A stretch of 22,002 bases of DNA from Desulfovibrio sp. (lineage in GTDB: Bacteria > Desulfobacterota > Desulfovibrionia > Desulfovibrionales > Desulfovibrionaceae), in assembly GCA_003525525.1 (NCBI GenBank), contig DQED01000277.1, forward strand, positions 1 through 22,002, written 5' to 3'. How positions within the stretch are numbered: the first letter of the stretch is position 1; the number at the start of each line of letters is the position of its first letter. Shown piece after piece: positions 15,501 through 22,002 of the stretch. A program made the position numbers and the translations under genes. Below the pieces are notes generated by a model. The model was not told the DNA's origin. It did not search any database and was given only the letters and a program-made list of their open reading frames with translations.

Positions 15501-16971
15501 TGGTGGCCGCTTCCACGGAGGAGACGCCAAGGGCCAGCCCGCCGTCTCCGGCCGTGGCCGCAACCAGCCCGGAAGCGCTGATCCCGCCGGTAAGGGTCAA
15601 GGCCTCGTTGGAAACCAGGGCGAAGGCGACCCCCCCGGTGCCCGCCGTGGCCGCGATCGTGCCGGAAATACCGCCTGAAAGCGAAAGATTGCCGCTGGAG
15701 CCGATCCCGATGCTGTAGCCGATACGGCCCGACGTGGCCGCCACCGTGCCCGACAGTCCGCCGGCAATGGACAGGTCGCCCACATCGGTAAAAATGCCCC
15801 CGGCGCTGCTGAAATTGCCGGCCTGGCCGGTAACGCTGCCGGACAGCCCGCCGGTGATGGCGATATTGCCGCTGGCCGCGTCTATGGCGATGGCCTTTCC
15901 CCCCGCGCCCGCCGTGGCCGCGACCGCGCCGGAAATGCCGCCCGACACAGTGAGGTCGCCGTTTTCCGCCACCAGGGCCATGGCGGCATTGTTGTTTGCC
16001 CCGGTCGTTGCCGTAACCGTGCCGGACAGCCCGCCTGCGATGACGAGGGAGTCCGAGGCGTCGAGGCCCACGGCAAGGCCCCCGTCCCCGCTTGTGGCCG
16101 CGACCGTGCCGGACAGCCCGCCCGTGACGGTGATGTTTCCCCCGTCGGCGTGGAGGCCGCTTGCAATGCCGTCGTCGCCTGTTGCAGCCGCAATGGTGCC
16201 GGACAGTCCCCCTGTGATAAAGATGTTGCCTGCCGCCAAAAGTCCTTCGCTGGTATTGTCGTTGCCAGTCGCCGTGAGGTTGGTTGTGCCGGCCAGGCCG
16301 CCCTGGATCGCGATGTCGGCATCGCGGGCGGCGATGCCGACCAGAGTGAGGTTTTCGTCAAGCGTTCCCGTGCCGGTTGTCCCGTCAAGGGCTATTGTCC
16401 CAAAAAAACCGGAGCTGATGGAGACCGCAGTTCCGTAAAGCGCGTTCCAGGTCTCGCCATCAGACTGGGAAATGCCTTTGAGCTGGACGTTTGACCCGAT
16501 GGTATCGATGGCCAGGGAACCAAGAGAGAGTATGCCCCCTGTGACGGAACCGCCGGTAATAAGGAAGTTATTGCCATCGGCGGCAAGCCCTTCCGCGGTG
16601 TCGAATCCCGAGGAGAGGGTAAGCGTGCTTTGGCCGCCGAGGCTGAGCGTATCCGTGGTGCAAAATTTCGTTCCGTTGGCCAGCGAGATCGTTACGGGGC
16701 CGCTGGATGTCGTCAGCAGCGAGGCGGGCTTTACCAGGGAAATCGTGTGCGTTGCTGCGGTGACAAGCTTGATGGTTCCGGCAGTGCCAAAGGACATGGT
16801 GTTGTCCGGGTCCGGGCTGGCATTGACGTTGCTCGCGGCGGTCGTCAGCGAACCGGCTCCGGTCGCCGTCGTGGTGGTGACCGGATAGTCTGCGGCCGGG
16901 GCCGGGCCGGCGGACAGGAGCAAAAGGGCTGTCAGCGGAAAAAAGGCCTGAGACAAGCTGCGCTTCCACAT
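12559..16971 (-). CDS. Autotransporter with tandem-repeat passenger and C-terminal beta-barrel
   Basis: This 1470-residue type Va secretion protein has a signal peptide at residues 1-27 (ending GPAPAA). The passenger is a predicted beta-solenoid, about residues 28-1180. Within it, about residues 220-500 carry roughly ten repeats of 29-31 residues of the form GGLSGTVAATSGDGGLAVGL. Later come autotransporter-associated beta-strand repeats (SGANTYTGATYVTTGILQAG near 720, TGANTYSGGTRINGGTLTA near 815, another near 905). The C-terminal barrel, about 1190-1470, begins SRFGLFLRPFG and ends IGLRYTF with the terminal Phe. ATG 16971 is chosen for its signal peptide and AAAGGA 8 bases upstream. The protein should display or release the passenger at the cell surface. 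No catalytic motif is apparent, so adhesion or a structural role is the best guess. It appears monocistronic. Confidence 0.93.
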   Translation of the reverse strand: MWKRSLSQAFFPLTALLLLSAGPAPAADYPVTTTTATGAGSLTTAASNVNASPDPDNTMSFGTAGTIKLVTAATHTISLVKPASLLTTSSGPVTISLANGTKFCTTDTLSLGGQSTLTLSSGFDTAEGLAADGNNFLITGGSVTGGILSLGSLAIDTIGSNVQLKGISQSDGETWNALYGTAVSISSGFFGTIALDGTTGTGTLDENLTLVGIAARDADIAIQGGLAGTTNLTATGNDNTSEGLLAAGNIFITGGLSGTIAAATGDDGIASGLHADGGNITVTGGLSGTVAATSGDGGLAVGLDASDSLVIAGGLSGTVTATTGANNNAAMALVAENGDLTVSGGISGAVAATAGAGGKAIAIDAASGNIAITGGLSGSVTGQAGNFSSAGGIFTDVGDLSIAGGLSGTVAATSGRIGYSIGIGSSGNLSLSGGISGTIAATAGTGGVAFALVSNEALTLTGGISASGLVAATAGDGGLALGVSSVEAATIAGGIAGSVTAQAGAGGTALALTAGYLCAGGPATLNGGDADTPLSISGTIAAQAGGLAVAVSAKDAMSLHVTGTLSGVDTSGGGNGYAIRAGYSDGTDWVAGSADNIVILDTGARLIGKVDLGSGNNTLKLYGTGSADNLFLGVTNLVVGDGTSAASWTLNPPAANASTYGGLTINPNAALSINENVTIAGNITDNGALTFDLGADKTYGGVISGSGTVTKTGSGTLTLSGANTYTGATYVTTGILQAGAANTFSPFSAATVASGALLDCNNYDQTLAGLSGNGTVTLGTANLTLDMPQGADATFSGVLSGTGALIKTGAGAQTLTGANTYSGGTRINGGTLTATDASLGDPSGDIAFGGGTLRAGGAFTTSRAVTVTPGGGTFDNGGNPVTLAGTFTGTGDCTFTGSATTIFSGNGSSYTGTATVSAGTLHVASGGILGGTLAVAGPATLGGYGTVGNLVMAGTLTPGGSIGTLAVSGDYTQNASATYVCELSPGQGDQLAVAGTATLLGGTLTVEAQKTFYPTGATWAALTATGGVTGTFSSVTQNLASQTLLFLPVTTQAGVSVTTYRLPYATYADSASARGVAASLNLAAYSATGEMAALLYSLDYAPSPVTSATLGVLSPEPYDAFTQSILDAGRLLTVAQHSGLHEENGEGTGNPAFANPLDAGPGTLLALDALQNGPPAFAGPGVAGLGSSLPGSRFGLFLRPFGMLAQQGGEAARTGYKTATGGITGGILYRPGPDLTLGLAPGYLSQAVTLKTAAGGYGTARDWSLALLARYRRGNWYGDASIRVGINAFTSSRTLPLPTGTYTAWGKWNGWNTSLSLGGGYDFQAGGFTFGPMASAQWQGLAQDSFTETGACSLGQRIGKRRDGALSTTLGGRVARTFETGFGTVTPELRAAWGAQWLGDARTIPSSFAGYEATGATTQTARHRYHCAILDGAVTMRLRNSLSATARVEVELFRPGYDSQAASIGLRYTF
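15484..16310 (-). repeat. Tandem repeats of 87-93 bases inside the autotransporter gene
   Basis: A recurring plus-strand core, ccggacagcccgcc or close variants, starts near 15484, 15571, 15664, 15751, 15841, 15931, 16024, 16111, 16201 and 16291. The spacing is 87, 90 or 93 bases, always a multiple of three. Each unit encodes GGLSGTVAAT followed by a variable glycine/alanine-rich stretch of about 20 residues. This fits one or two coils of a beta-solenoid per unit and makes the region prone to copy-number change by recombination. Confidence 0.85.
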
Positions 16972-17173
16972 CGCGCGGGTCCTTTGTTCGGGGTGTGCAT
17001 GGGCCGGGGAACCTGCGTCCAGGCAAGGGCACCCGGTCGAAACCGCGCTACGCCAGGCACACGGGCGGCGGACGGCGTGAAGGGGCAACAGGTAGCAAAG
17101 GGGCCTGACATTTCCCTGGCAAAGGGAAAGGGGCCGGGAGGGTGGGAGGAACGAACGCCCGCAGGCCGGGTGG

Positions 17174-17195
17174 CCGCCCCGGACAGCCGGAGCGG
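17174..17195 (-). terminator. Possible terminator hairpin after the alpha/beta hydrolase gene
   Basis: Arms 17174-17182 and 17187-17195 pair at 8 of 9 positions around the loop acag, 15 bases past the hydrolase stop codon on the minus strand. There is no T tract. The rest of the 239-base gap to the autotransporter start holds only a ribosome binding site and a weak TTTCCCT/AGGGAAA stem near 17111-17128. Confidence 0.4.
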
Positions 17196-17210
17196 CTTGC
17201 CCCCTGGCGG

Positions 17211-18512
17211 CTATTTTTGAAACACGTCGTCGAGCCAGTCGAAGGCCACCTGGCCCACGAGGCTGCGGTTTTCCATGACGCAGTGGTTGGACGCCCCCTC
17301 GTCAAGCGGCGTGACCACAAGGCCCTTGATGGCATTGGGCAGGCCGTCCAGGCAAAGCTTCTGCTGCCGGCGGGTCTCCTCGCCCTGGTATTCGCCCTGG
17401 CCCACCAGCGACAGGGCGGGCACGGTCACCTTGGCCGGGTCGAAGCGGAAACCCCGGTTGGCCTCCACCAGCCCGGGCACGTTGTCCGTGTCAAGACCCC
17501 AACGCCAGGCGATGATTTTGACGGTGTTGCGGTGAAACGGGGTGAAGGTTTTGACTTTTTCGGGCGTGGCCGTGACCACCGGAGTCATGGAGGCAAACAG
17601 GGGATGGGCGTCCACCACGCAGGCGTTCATGACCACGGCCTTGATGCGCGGGTCGTGCTGGGCGGCCTGGGGGGCGAAGCCGCCGCCGCCGGAAATGCCG
17701 AACACGGCCAGGCGGGCGGGGTCCACCTCCTGGCGGGACAGGACGTAATCCACGGCCTTTTGCACGGCCTGATACATCTCGGGCCGGAACGGCTTGCCCT
17801 CAAGGGGGAGCAGACCCTGGCCGGGCAGGTCGAGGGTGGCGAAGTTGTAGCCGCGCGCATGGGCCTGGGGCATGCTGTAAAAGACGAGGTCTTCGGCAAA
17901 GGTCTCGCCGCCGCCGAGCATGAGCAGGGTCTTTCGCGGCGTGGAGTCGTTTTCGGCCTTGCGGTAATAGCCGGGCAGCACCGTGCCCTCGAAGGGGATC
18001 TCGAAGTATTCGAGGGGCGGCTCAAAAAGCTTGCCGGCCTTTTTCATGGCCGCACGGCTCTTGGCCGCCGTGGGGACGAGGCGCGGATCGTCGGGCAGCA
18101 TGGCCATGAGCCCGAAGCGGTAGTAGTCGGCGGCCCGCAGCAGCTGGTCGCGGGCGCTGACCGTGTGCCCGGCCGCCAGGGACTTCTCGCCCCGGGCCTC
18201 GACGCGCCGGGCCATCTTGATCCACTGCTCCTGCCAGCTGGCCGCGTCGCCGTCCTTGATCTGGGAGGCGGTGTAAAACGCTTCGCCGATCTCGCAACCG
18301 TGGTTCACCGTGGATCCAAGGACCACGGAACCAAAGGTGAAGTCCATGTCCGGATCGTCGAAATGGTAGCGCACATATGGCGCGTGCATGTCGAACTCCT
18401 TTGCGGCCGGCGCTGCGTCCTTGGCCGCTGAAACGGGCCGGGAAGCCAGGCAGGTTGCGACCAAGCAGGCCAGCAGCCATGGCCAGGCGGTCGGTGTCAG
18501 GCGGTGGCGCAT
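17211..18512 (-). CDS. Secreted alpha/beta hydrolase (FrsA / DHPON-hydrolase-like)
   Basis: This 433-residue protein has an N-terminal signal peptide (hydrophobic core about residues 10-22, likely cleavage after Ala29). A helical N-terminal domain (about 70-165: EIGEAFYTASQIKDGDAASW, ARDQLLRAADYYRFG) precedes an alpha/beta hydrolase fold. The nucleophile elbow is FGISGGGGF with Ser274. The likely catalytic acid is Glu374 in VGQGEY, where Asp is usual, and the base is His410 in GASNHCVME. The helical cap plus this fold is typical of FrsA and 2,6-dihydropseudooxynicotine hydrolase relatives, which cleave C-C or ester bonds. An envelope-located member is less usual. ATG 18512 has GAGAGGA 8 bases upstream, and a longer open frame upstream lacks this support. 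The substrate is unknown. It sits alone between the phosphatase and the autotransporter. Confidence 0.85.
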   Translation of the reverse strand: MRHRLTPTAWPWLLACLVATCLASRPVSAAKDAAPAAKEFDMHAPYVRYHFDDPDMDFTFGSVVLGSTVNHGCEIGEAFYTASQIKDGDAASWQEQWIKMARRVEARGEKSLAAGHTVSARDQLLRAADYYRFGLMAMLPDDPRLVPTAAKSRAAMKKAGKLFEPPLEYFEIPFEGTVLPGYYRKAENDSTPRKTLLMLGGGETFAEDLVFYSMPQAHARGYNFATLDLPGQGLLPLEGKPFRPEMYQAVQKAVDYVLSRQEVDPARLAVFGISGGGGFAPQAAQHDPRIKAVVMNACVVDAHPLFASMTPVVTATPEKVKTFTPFHRNTVKIIAWRWGLDTDNVPGLVEANRGFRFDPAKVTVPALSLVGQGEYQGEETRRQQKLCLDGLPNAIKGLVVTPLDEGASNHCVMENRSLVGQVAFDWLDDVFQK

Positions 18513-18610
18513 AAGACGGATCCTCTCTGTTTGGGGTGTTGCCGGGGCCGGGCAGGGCTTGGCGGGGAACGGACCGGCTGCGTCCGGCAATTTTCGGTCA
18601 AGGCAGCGGG

Positions 18611-19387
18611 TCAGGACAGGACGCGGACAACGACCACGGTCACGTTGTCCCGGGAGAAGCCGTCAAGGGCAGCGGTGATGAGCTGTTGGCAGATGCTCCC
18701 CGGTTCGCTTTCGCCGGCCCGGGAAAGCAGGTTTGCCAGGGCGCGGTCGTCCACCGCGTCCGTCAGGCCGTCGGAGCAAAGTAGATAGAGGTCCCCGGGT
18801 GAAAGGGCCACGGGCGAAAGGTCCACCTCCAGGGCGTCGGCCATGCCAAGGGCCCGGTAGATGACATGGCGCTCGGGACTGTGCGCGGCCTCGGTCTTCG
18901 ATAAAAGCCCCTGGCGCACCTCGGCCATGACCAGGGAATGGTCCTCGCTCAATTGCGCCAGGACCCCGTCGCGGTACTGGTAGGCGCGGCTGTCGCCGAC
19001 ATTGGCCAGCACGCAGCTGTCGTCGGAGCGGTACAGCCCGACCAGGGTGCTGCCCATGCCCGAAATCCCGAAAGAGCCGAAACGGTCCTTGGACGCCTCG
19101 ATCACGGCGCCGTTGGCTTCGGAGACGGCCCGGCGAAACCGCTGGGACACGGGACGCCAGGCCGGGGTCCCCGGGGGGGCGTATTCACGGGTGTCAAACG
19201 GGGACGGCTCGGTCAAAAGCCGGGCCACGGTCGTCACGGCCAGCTGGCTGGCCACTTCCCCGGCGGCCAGCCCCCCCATGCCGTCGGCCACGAGAAAAAG
19301 ACCCTGGTCGGCATCGACAAAGAAGGCGTCCTCGTTGGTCTCCCGGACGCTACCCCGATCCGTGGCTCCGGCGGCCGCAAGCCTCAT
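18611..19387 (-). CDS. PP2C-family Ser/Thr protein phosphatase
   Basis: This 258-residue cytoplasmic phosphatase contains the bacterial PP2C (SpoIIE/Stp/PppA) motifs in order: RGSVRETNEDAF (11-22), VADGMGGLAAGE (33-44, metal ligands Asp35 and Gly36), GMGSTLVG (110-117), NVGDSRAY (129-136), CSDGLTD (204-210, ligand Asp206) and SRDNVTVVVV (245-254, ligand Asp247). All metal-binding acids are present, so it should be active with Mn or Mg. It begins at an ATGA overlap with the upstream FHA gene, so the two are translationally coupled. Dephosphorylation of the FHA-binding phosphothreonine proteins is the likely role. No cognate kinase is in the window; it may be encoded just upstream. Confidence 0.95.
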   Translation of the reverse strand: MRLAAAGATDRGSVRETNEDAFFVDADQGLFLVADGMGGLAAGEVASQLAVTTVARLLTEPSPFDTREYAPPGTPAWRPVSQRFRRAVSEANGAVIEASKDRFGSFGISGMGSTLVGLYRSDDSCVLANVGDSRAYQYRDGVLAQLSEDHSLVMAEVRQGLLSKTEAAHSPERHVIYRALGMADALEVDLSPVALSPGDLYLLCSDGLTDAVDDRALANLLSRAGESEPGSICQQLITAALDGFSRDNVTVVVVRVLS

Positions 19388-20862
19388 GGCTGCCCCTTCC
19401 CGTCCGGGGCGATCCCGAGCTTGGCCGCCGCCCGGCGATAGTATGCGTTGTCTTTGTCCGGCATGGCCTCCAGCACCGCCTGCCAGCGGGCCATGGCCGT
19501 TTCCCGATTGCCCAGGCCCTCGTGGACCAGGCCTTCCTCGTAAAGCCGCTTGGCCTCGGCTTCGAGCATGGGCGTCAGTTCGGCCACCTTGGTCTTGGTT
19601 TCCTTGGCCTCGGGGTAGACTTCGAGCACCTTGACCCACTGCCGGTAGGCTGCGGCGTATTGTTTCTGAGTGTAGAATTTCTGGCCGGCGATGAAATCGG
19701 GCATGACCCGCTTGACCAGCGCGTCCTGGATCTCGGCGGTCTTCCTGCGCACCGCCGTGCGGGCGGGTTCCGCCTCCTCCTCGCCCAGGCGGCGGTAGAC
19801 CAGCAGGGCCTTGTAGAGGTCGTCCGCGGCCAGATCGGCTGCGGCTGCGGCGTAAAGGCCCGTCAGCTCCTGGTGCCTGGCGGCGGCGGCCTGGGCCTTT
19901 TGGCTGGCCTGGCGCTGGTCGGCGGCTTCTTTGGCCTCGATTGTATCCAGGACGGCGCGCACTTCGGCCACGTCAGGGGCTTGGGCCTGGGCTTTCTCGG
20001 CAAGCGCCCTGGCCCCGGCCGTGTTGCCGGCGGCCAGAAGCCGCTCGGCTTCGCGGATCTGGGGGCCGACCTTTTCCATGGCCAGGGCGGCCTGCACCTG
20101 CCGTTTTTTCGCCTCGGCGGCTTTTGCCTCGATGGCGGCCTGGATATCGGCCTTGAGCCGCAGGGCCTCCCCGTTGGCGGCATCGATGCCCAGCAGGGTG
20201 TCGAGCCGGGTCAGGGCCTGCTCGTTGTGTCCTTCGTCGTGGAGCCGGCGGGCCTGGAGGAGCAGGGTCGACACCTGGTGCATGAATTCCGCGTCTTTCA
20301 GGGCCCGTTGCTTGCCCCAATCGCTCTCCACCACGGACTCCTGAGGGGTCTTGGCCGGCTGCGACAGGAAAGAAAGGATCGCAAGCAGGACGAAAAGCCC
20401 GATGCCCGTGCCGATCAGGAACTTCCTGTTGCCAAAAAGCCGCAGGAGCCCGGGCGGGAGCGGGATGCCGGGCTTGGGCGCGGACAGGGCCAGGCGCAAC
20501 CGGGCTGGGCCGACGGTCAGGGTGTCCCCTGTGGCGATATACGCGGATTGGAAGGGAATGCCGTTTTTCAGGGCCGGGTTTTTCGGATTGCGACTGGCGG
20601 CCTGCCACTTGCCGCCGCGACTTTCGATGGTGAGATGCTCGCGGGAAACCGTGGCGTCGTCAATGACCAGATCGCACCGGGCCGCCCGGCCGATGAGCAG
20701 GTGCCCCTCGAAACGGTGGATGGTGCCCTGGCCGGGACCGGCCAGGATTTCGACGGCATTTTGGCCCTTGCCGGCAAAGGTCGGGCGGGAGCGGAACTCC
20801 GTGCGGTCCATTTGGACCGGGCCGGACGGCTGCCCGCCGCGCGTGACTGACGGTTCCATCAT
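19384..20862 (-). CDS. FHA-domain membrane protein with C-terminal TPR/coiled-coil region
   Basis: This 492-residue protein has a cytoplasmic FHA domain at about residues 36-125 (LLIGRAARCDLVIDD, then VSREHLTIE; phosphopeptide-contact residues Arg59, Ser73, Arg74 and His76). A single membrane helix (about 148-167, FLIGTGIGLFVLLAILSFL) follows. A long helical C-terminal half (about 185-480), rich in Ala, Glu and Lys, reads as TPR-like or coiled-coil repeats (AGQKFYTQKQYAAAYRQWVK and related). The conserved Asn-Gly of the FHA loop is only loosely present (KNGIPF). The start overlaps the previous gene by ATGA, and the stop overlaps the phosphatase start by ATGA. It probably docks phosphothreonine proteins at the membrane, with the helical half on the periplasmic side if the N-terminus is cytoplasmic. 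Confidence 0.88.
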   Translation of the reverse strand: MMEPSVTRGGQPSGPVQMDRTEFRSRPTFAGKGQNAVEILAGPGQGTIHRFEGHLLIGRAARCDLVIDDATVSREHLTIESRGGKWQAASRNPKNPALKNGIPFQSAYIATGDTLTVGPARLRLALSAPKPGIPLPPGLLRLFGNRKFLIGTGIGLFVLLAILSFLSQPAKTPQESVVESDWGKQRALKDAEFMHQVSTLLLQARRLHDEGHNEQALTRLDTLLGIDAANGEALRLKADIQAAIEAKAAEAKKRQVQAALAMEKVGPQIREAERLLAAGNTAGARALAEKAQAQAPDVAEVRAVLDTIEAKEAADQRQASQKAQAAAARHQELTGLYAAAAADLAADDLYKALLVYRRLGEEEAEPARTAVRRKTAEIQDALVKRVMPDFIAGQKFYTQKQYAAAYRQWVKVLEVYPEAKETKTKVAELTPMLEAEAKRLYEEGLVHEGLGNRETAMARWQAVLEAMPDKDNAYYRRAAAKLGIAPDGKGQP

Positions 20863-21782
20863 GGGGTGTTTCCCTCCAGCTGCCCCAGTTGCTTGGCAGC
20901 GTCCTGGCAGCGTTCGTCGGCCGAGTGGCTGCGGCAGTATTCGGTAACAAAGCGAAAGGACGTTTTCGCCTCGTCGAGGCGCGCGTACTTGAGGGCGGCA
21001 GCGCCCTCGCGGTAGTATTTGTCAATAAGCTGGTCGCGCTCGGCCTCGGCCCTGGCCAGCCATTTCGCGGTCTGCGCGTTTTGCGGATCAAGGGCCATGG
21101 CCTTTTCCCATTCGCTTATGGCCAGGACGATCTGCTTGTTGTTGTAAAAAAACATGCCTTGCCGCGAGAGATCCTGGGCCTTTGCGACGGCCTCGGGCGT
21201 GGGGGCGGGTTTGTCGGGTTGTGGCGGCGCGTCCGGGAGGGGGGCCTGCCCTTGGGGCGCGGCCTCGGGCGCGTCCGGCGGCGGTGACTGCGGCCTGGAA
21301 AAAAGGAGCAGCCCCACAAAAAGGAGCAGCACCCCCAGGGCGCACAGCACCAGCAGGTGACGGGGCGCGGGCAGGGCGCGGCCAAGGCCCCGAAGCGCCT
21401 TTTCCCGTTGGCTGGGCGGCTCGGGCGGGGGCATTGGGGTCGCCCCGGCAGCTTCGACAACGAGCACCGTGCGTCCCACGCGCACTTCGTCCCCTGGGGC
21501 CAGGACCGCCCGGTCCACCCGGACCGCGTTGACGAACACGCCGTTTGTGCTGCCAAGGTCCGTGACGGTGAGCGTTGCCCCGTCAACGGCGAGGCTGGCA
21601 TGGCGGCGCGAGGCGCTGGAGTCGGCAGGGTCCAGGGGCAGGCCGTTTGCCGCGTCGCGCCCGAGGGTCAGTTCGCCCTGGGCCAGGGGCACCTGACGCA
21701 CCCGGCCCGAGGGGTCGCGCACGGTGAGGGTCAGGGCCGCAAGCGGACGGATGATGGTTTGGTCGTCCTTTGGCGACGTCAT
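20859..21782 (-). CDS. FHA-domain membrane protein with TPR-like tail
   Basis: This 307-residue protein repeats the architecture of its downstream neighbour. A textbook FHA domain lies at about residues 18-110 (TLGRDAANGL, SRRHASL, DLGSTNGVFVN with Gly41, Arg42, Ser58, His61 and Asn80). A membrane helix at about 142-161 (HLLVLCALGVLLLFVGLLLF) and a Pro-rich linker (165-195) follow. The tail has TPR-like character (SRQGMFFYNNKQIVLAISEW, residues 206-225) and two Cys (283, 292) that could form a disulfide. Its FHA motif is closer to consensus than that of the second protein. GGAG lies 5 bases before the ATG, which overlaps the preceding partial gene by ATGA. A role as a phosphothreonine-reading scaffold is inferred. 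Confidence 0.9.
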   Translation of the reverse strand: MTSPKDDQTIIRPLAALTLTVRDPSGRVRQVPLAQGELTLGRDAANGLPLDPADSSASRRHASLAVDGATLTVTDLGSTNGVFVNAVRVDRAVLAPGDEVRVGRTVLVVEAAGATPMPPPEPPSQREKALRGLGRALPAPRHLLVLCALGVLLLFVGLLLFSRPQSPPPDAPEAAPQGQAPLPDAPPQPDKPAPTPEAVAKAQDLSRQGMFFYNNKQIVLAISEWEKAMALDPQNAQTAKWLARAEAERDQLIDKYYREGAAALKYARLDEAKTSFRFVTEYCRSHSADERCQDAAKQLGQLEGNTP

Positions 21783-22002
21783 GGGGCCTCCGTGAGGCGT
21801 ACGCGGACCGTGCCGGGCTCGGGTCCGGGCGCCTTTCGCGCGGTCAGCCTCCGGTTTTCAACCTGGCGCGCGGCGTCCCCGGCCGGGTCGTCCACGGTCG
21901 CGGCCACGGCGGCGAGCACGGCCGCATCGGCCAGTGCGGAAAGCAGATGCACGGGCGGGGCCGTGTCCGGGGCGCGCAGATACGGCGCAAAGGCCGGGCT
22001 CC
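21779..22002 (-). CDS. C-terminal fragment of an unidentified gene (runs off the window)
   Basis: The last 73 codons of an open frame are visible, ending in a TGA that forms an ATGA overlap with the first FHA gene. The peptide includes SPAFAPYLRAPDTAPPVHLL, a hydrophobic Ala/Val stretch (ALADAAVLAAVAATV), a basic segment (RQVENRRLTARKAPG) and the end TVRVRLTEAP. I recognise no domain. The coupling and strand suggest it belongs to the FHA/PP2C operon. A kinase or secretion-system component would fit but is not shown. Confidence 0.6.
   Translation of the reverse strand, partial: SPAFAPYLRAPDTAPPVHLLSALADAAVLAAVAATVDDPAGDAARQVENRRLTARKAPGPEPGTVRVRLTEAP

Noticed and set aside
15484..16310. CRISPR-like periodic array
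   Set aside because: The 87-93 base periodicity keeps the reading frame, the conserved part is coding for GGLSGT, and there are no identical repeats with unique spacers.

Overview
The window comes from a high-GC Gram-negative bacterium. An outer-membrane TonB receptor, an autotransporter, a second outer-membrane barrel protein and an RND pump all imply a double envelope. The overall style suggests a Desulfovibrionaceae-like deltaproteobacterium, but nothing in the window proves it. Every supported gene lies on the minus strand, so transcription runs from high to low coordinates.

Region A (22002-18611) is a translationally coupled phospho-signalling cassette. It holds the tail of an unidentified gene, two FHA-TM-TPR membrane proteins and a PP2C-type Ser/Thr phosphatase. 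All three junctions are 4-base ATGA overlaps.

Region B (18512-12559) holds two cell-surface or periplasmic genes: a secreted alpha/beta hydrolase of the FrsA / 2,6-dihydropseudooxynicotine-hydrolase type, and a 1470-residue autotransporter whose passenger contains about ten tandem repeats of about 30 residues (87-93 bases each). Behind it, at 12346-12460, is a 115-base near-perfect palindrome.

Region C (12209-225) looks like an iron/metallophore uptake island. A FyuA-like TonB receptor has a promoter whose -35/-10 spacer is filled by a Fur-box-like sequence. Next comes an RND (MMPL) exporter bounded by hairpin terminators. A second Fur-box-like sequence then precedes a PchR/YbtA-like AraC regulator. 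It is followed by a LolA-like periplasmic protein, a DUF1302-like outer-membrane barrel, two overlapping half-size ABC transporters like YbtP/YbtQ, and a 142-residue stand-alone AraC DNA-binding domain.

The working model is as follows. Iron starvation relieves Fur repression of the receptor and of the regulator operon. The receptor and ABC pair import a ferric chelate, and the AraC protein senses the chelate and amplifies expression. The RND + LolA-like + barrel proteins form a trans-envelope lipid or hydrophobe route whose link to metallophore uptake is the most novel aspect. No siderophore biosynthesis gene is present in the window. All functional assignments rest on motifs read by eye; no database search was run.
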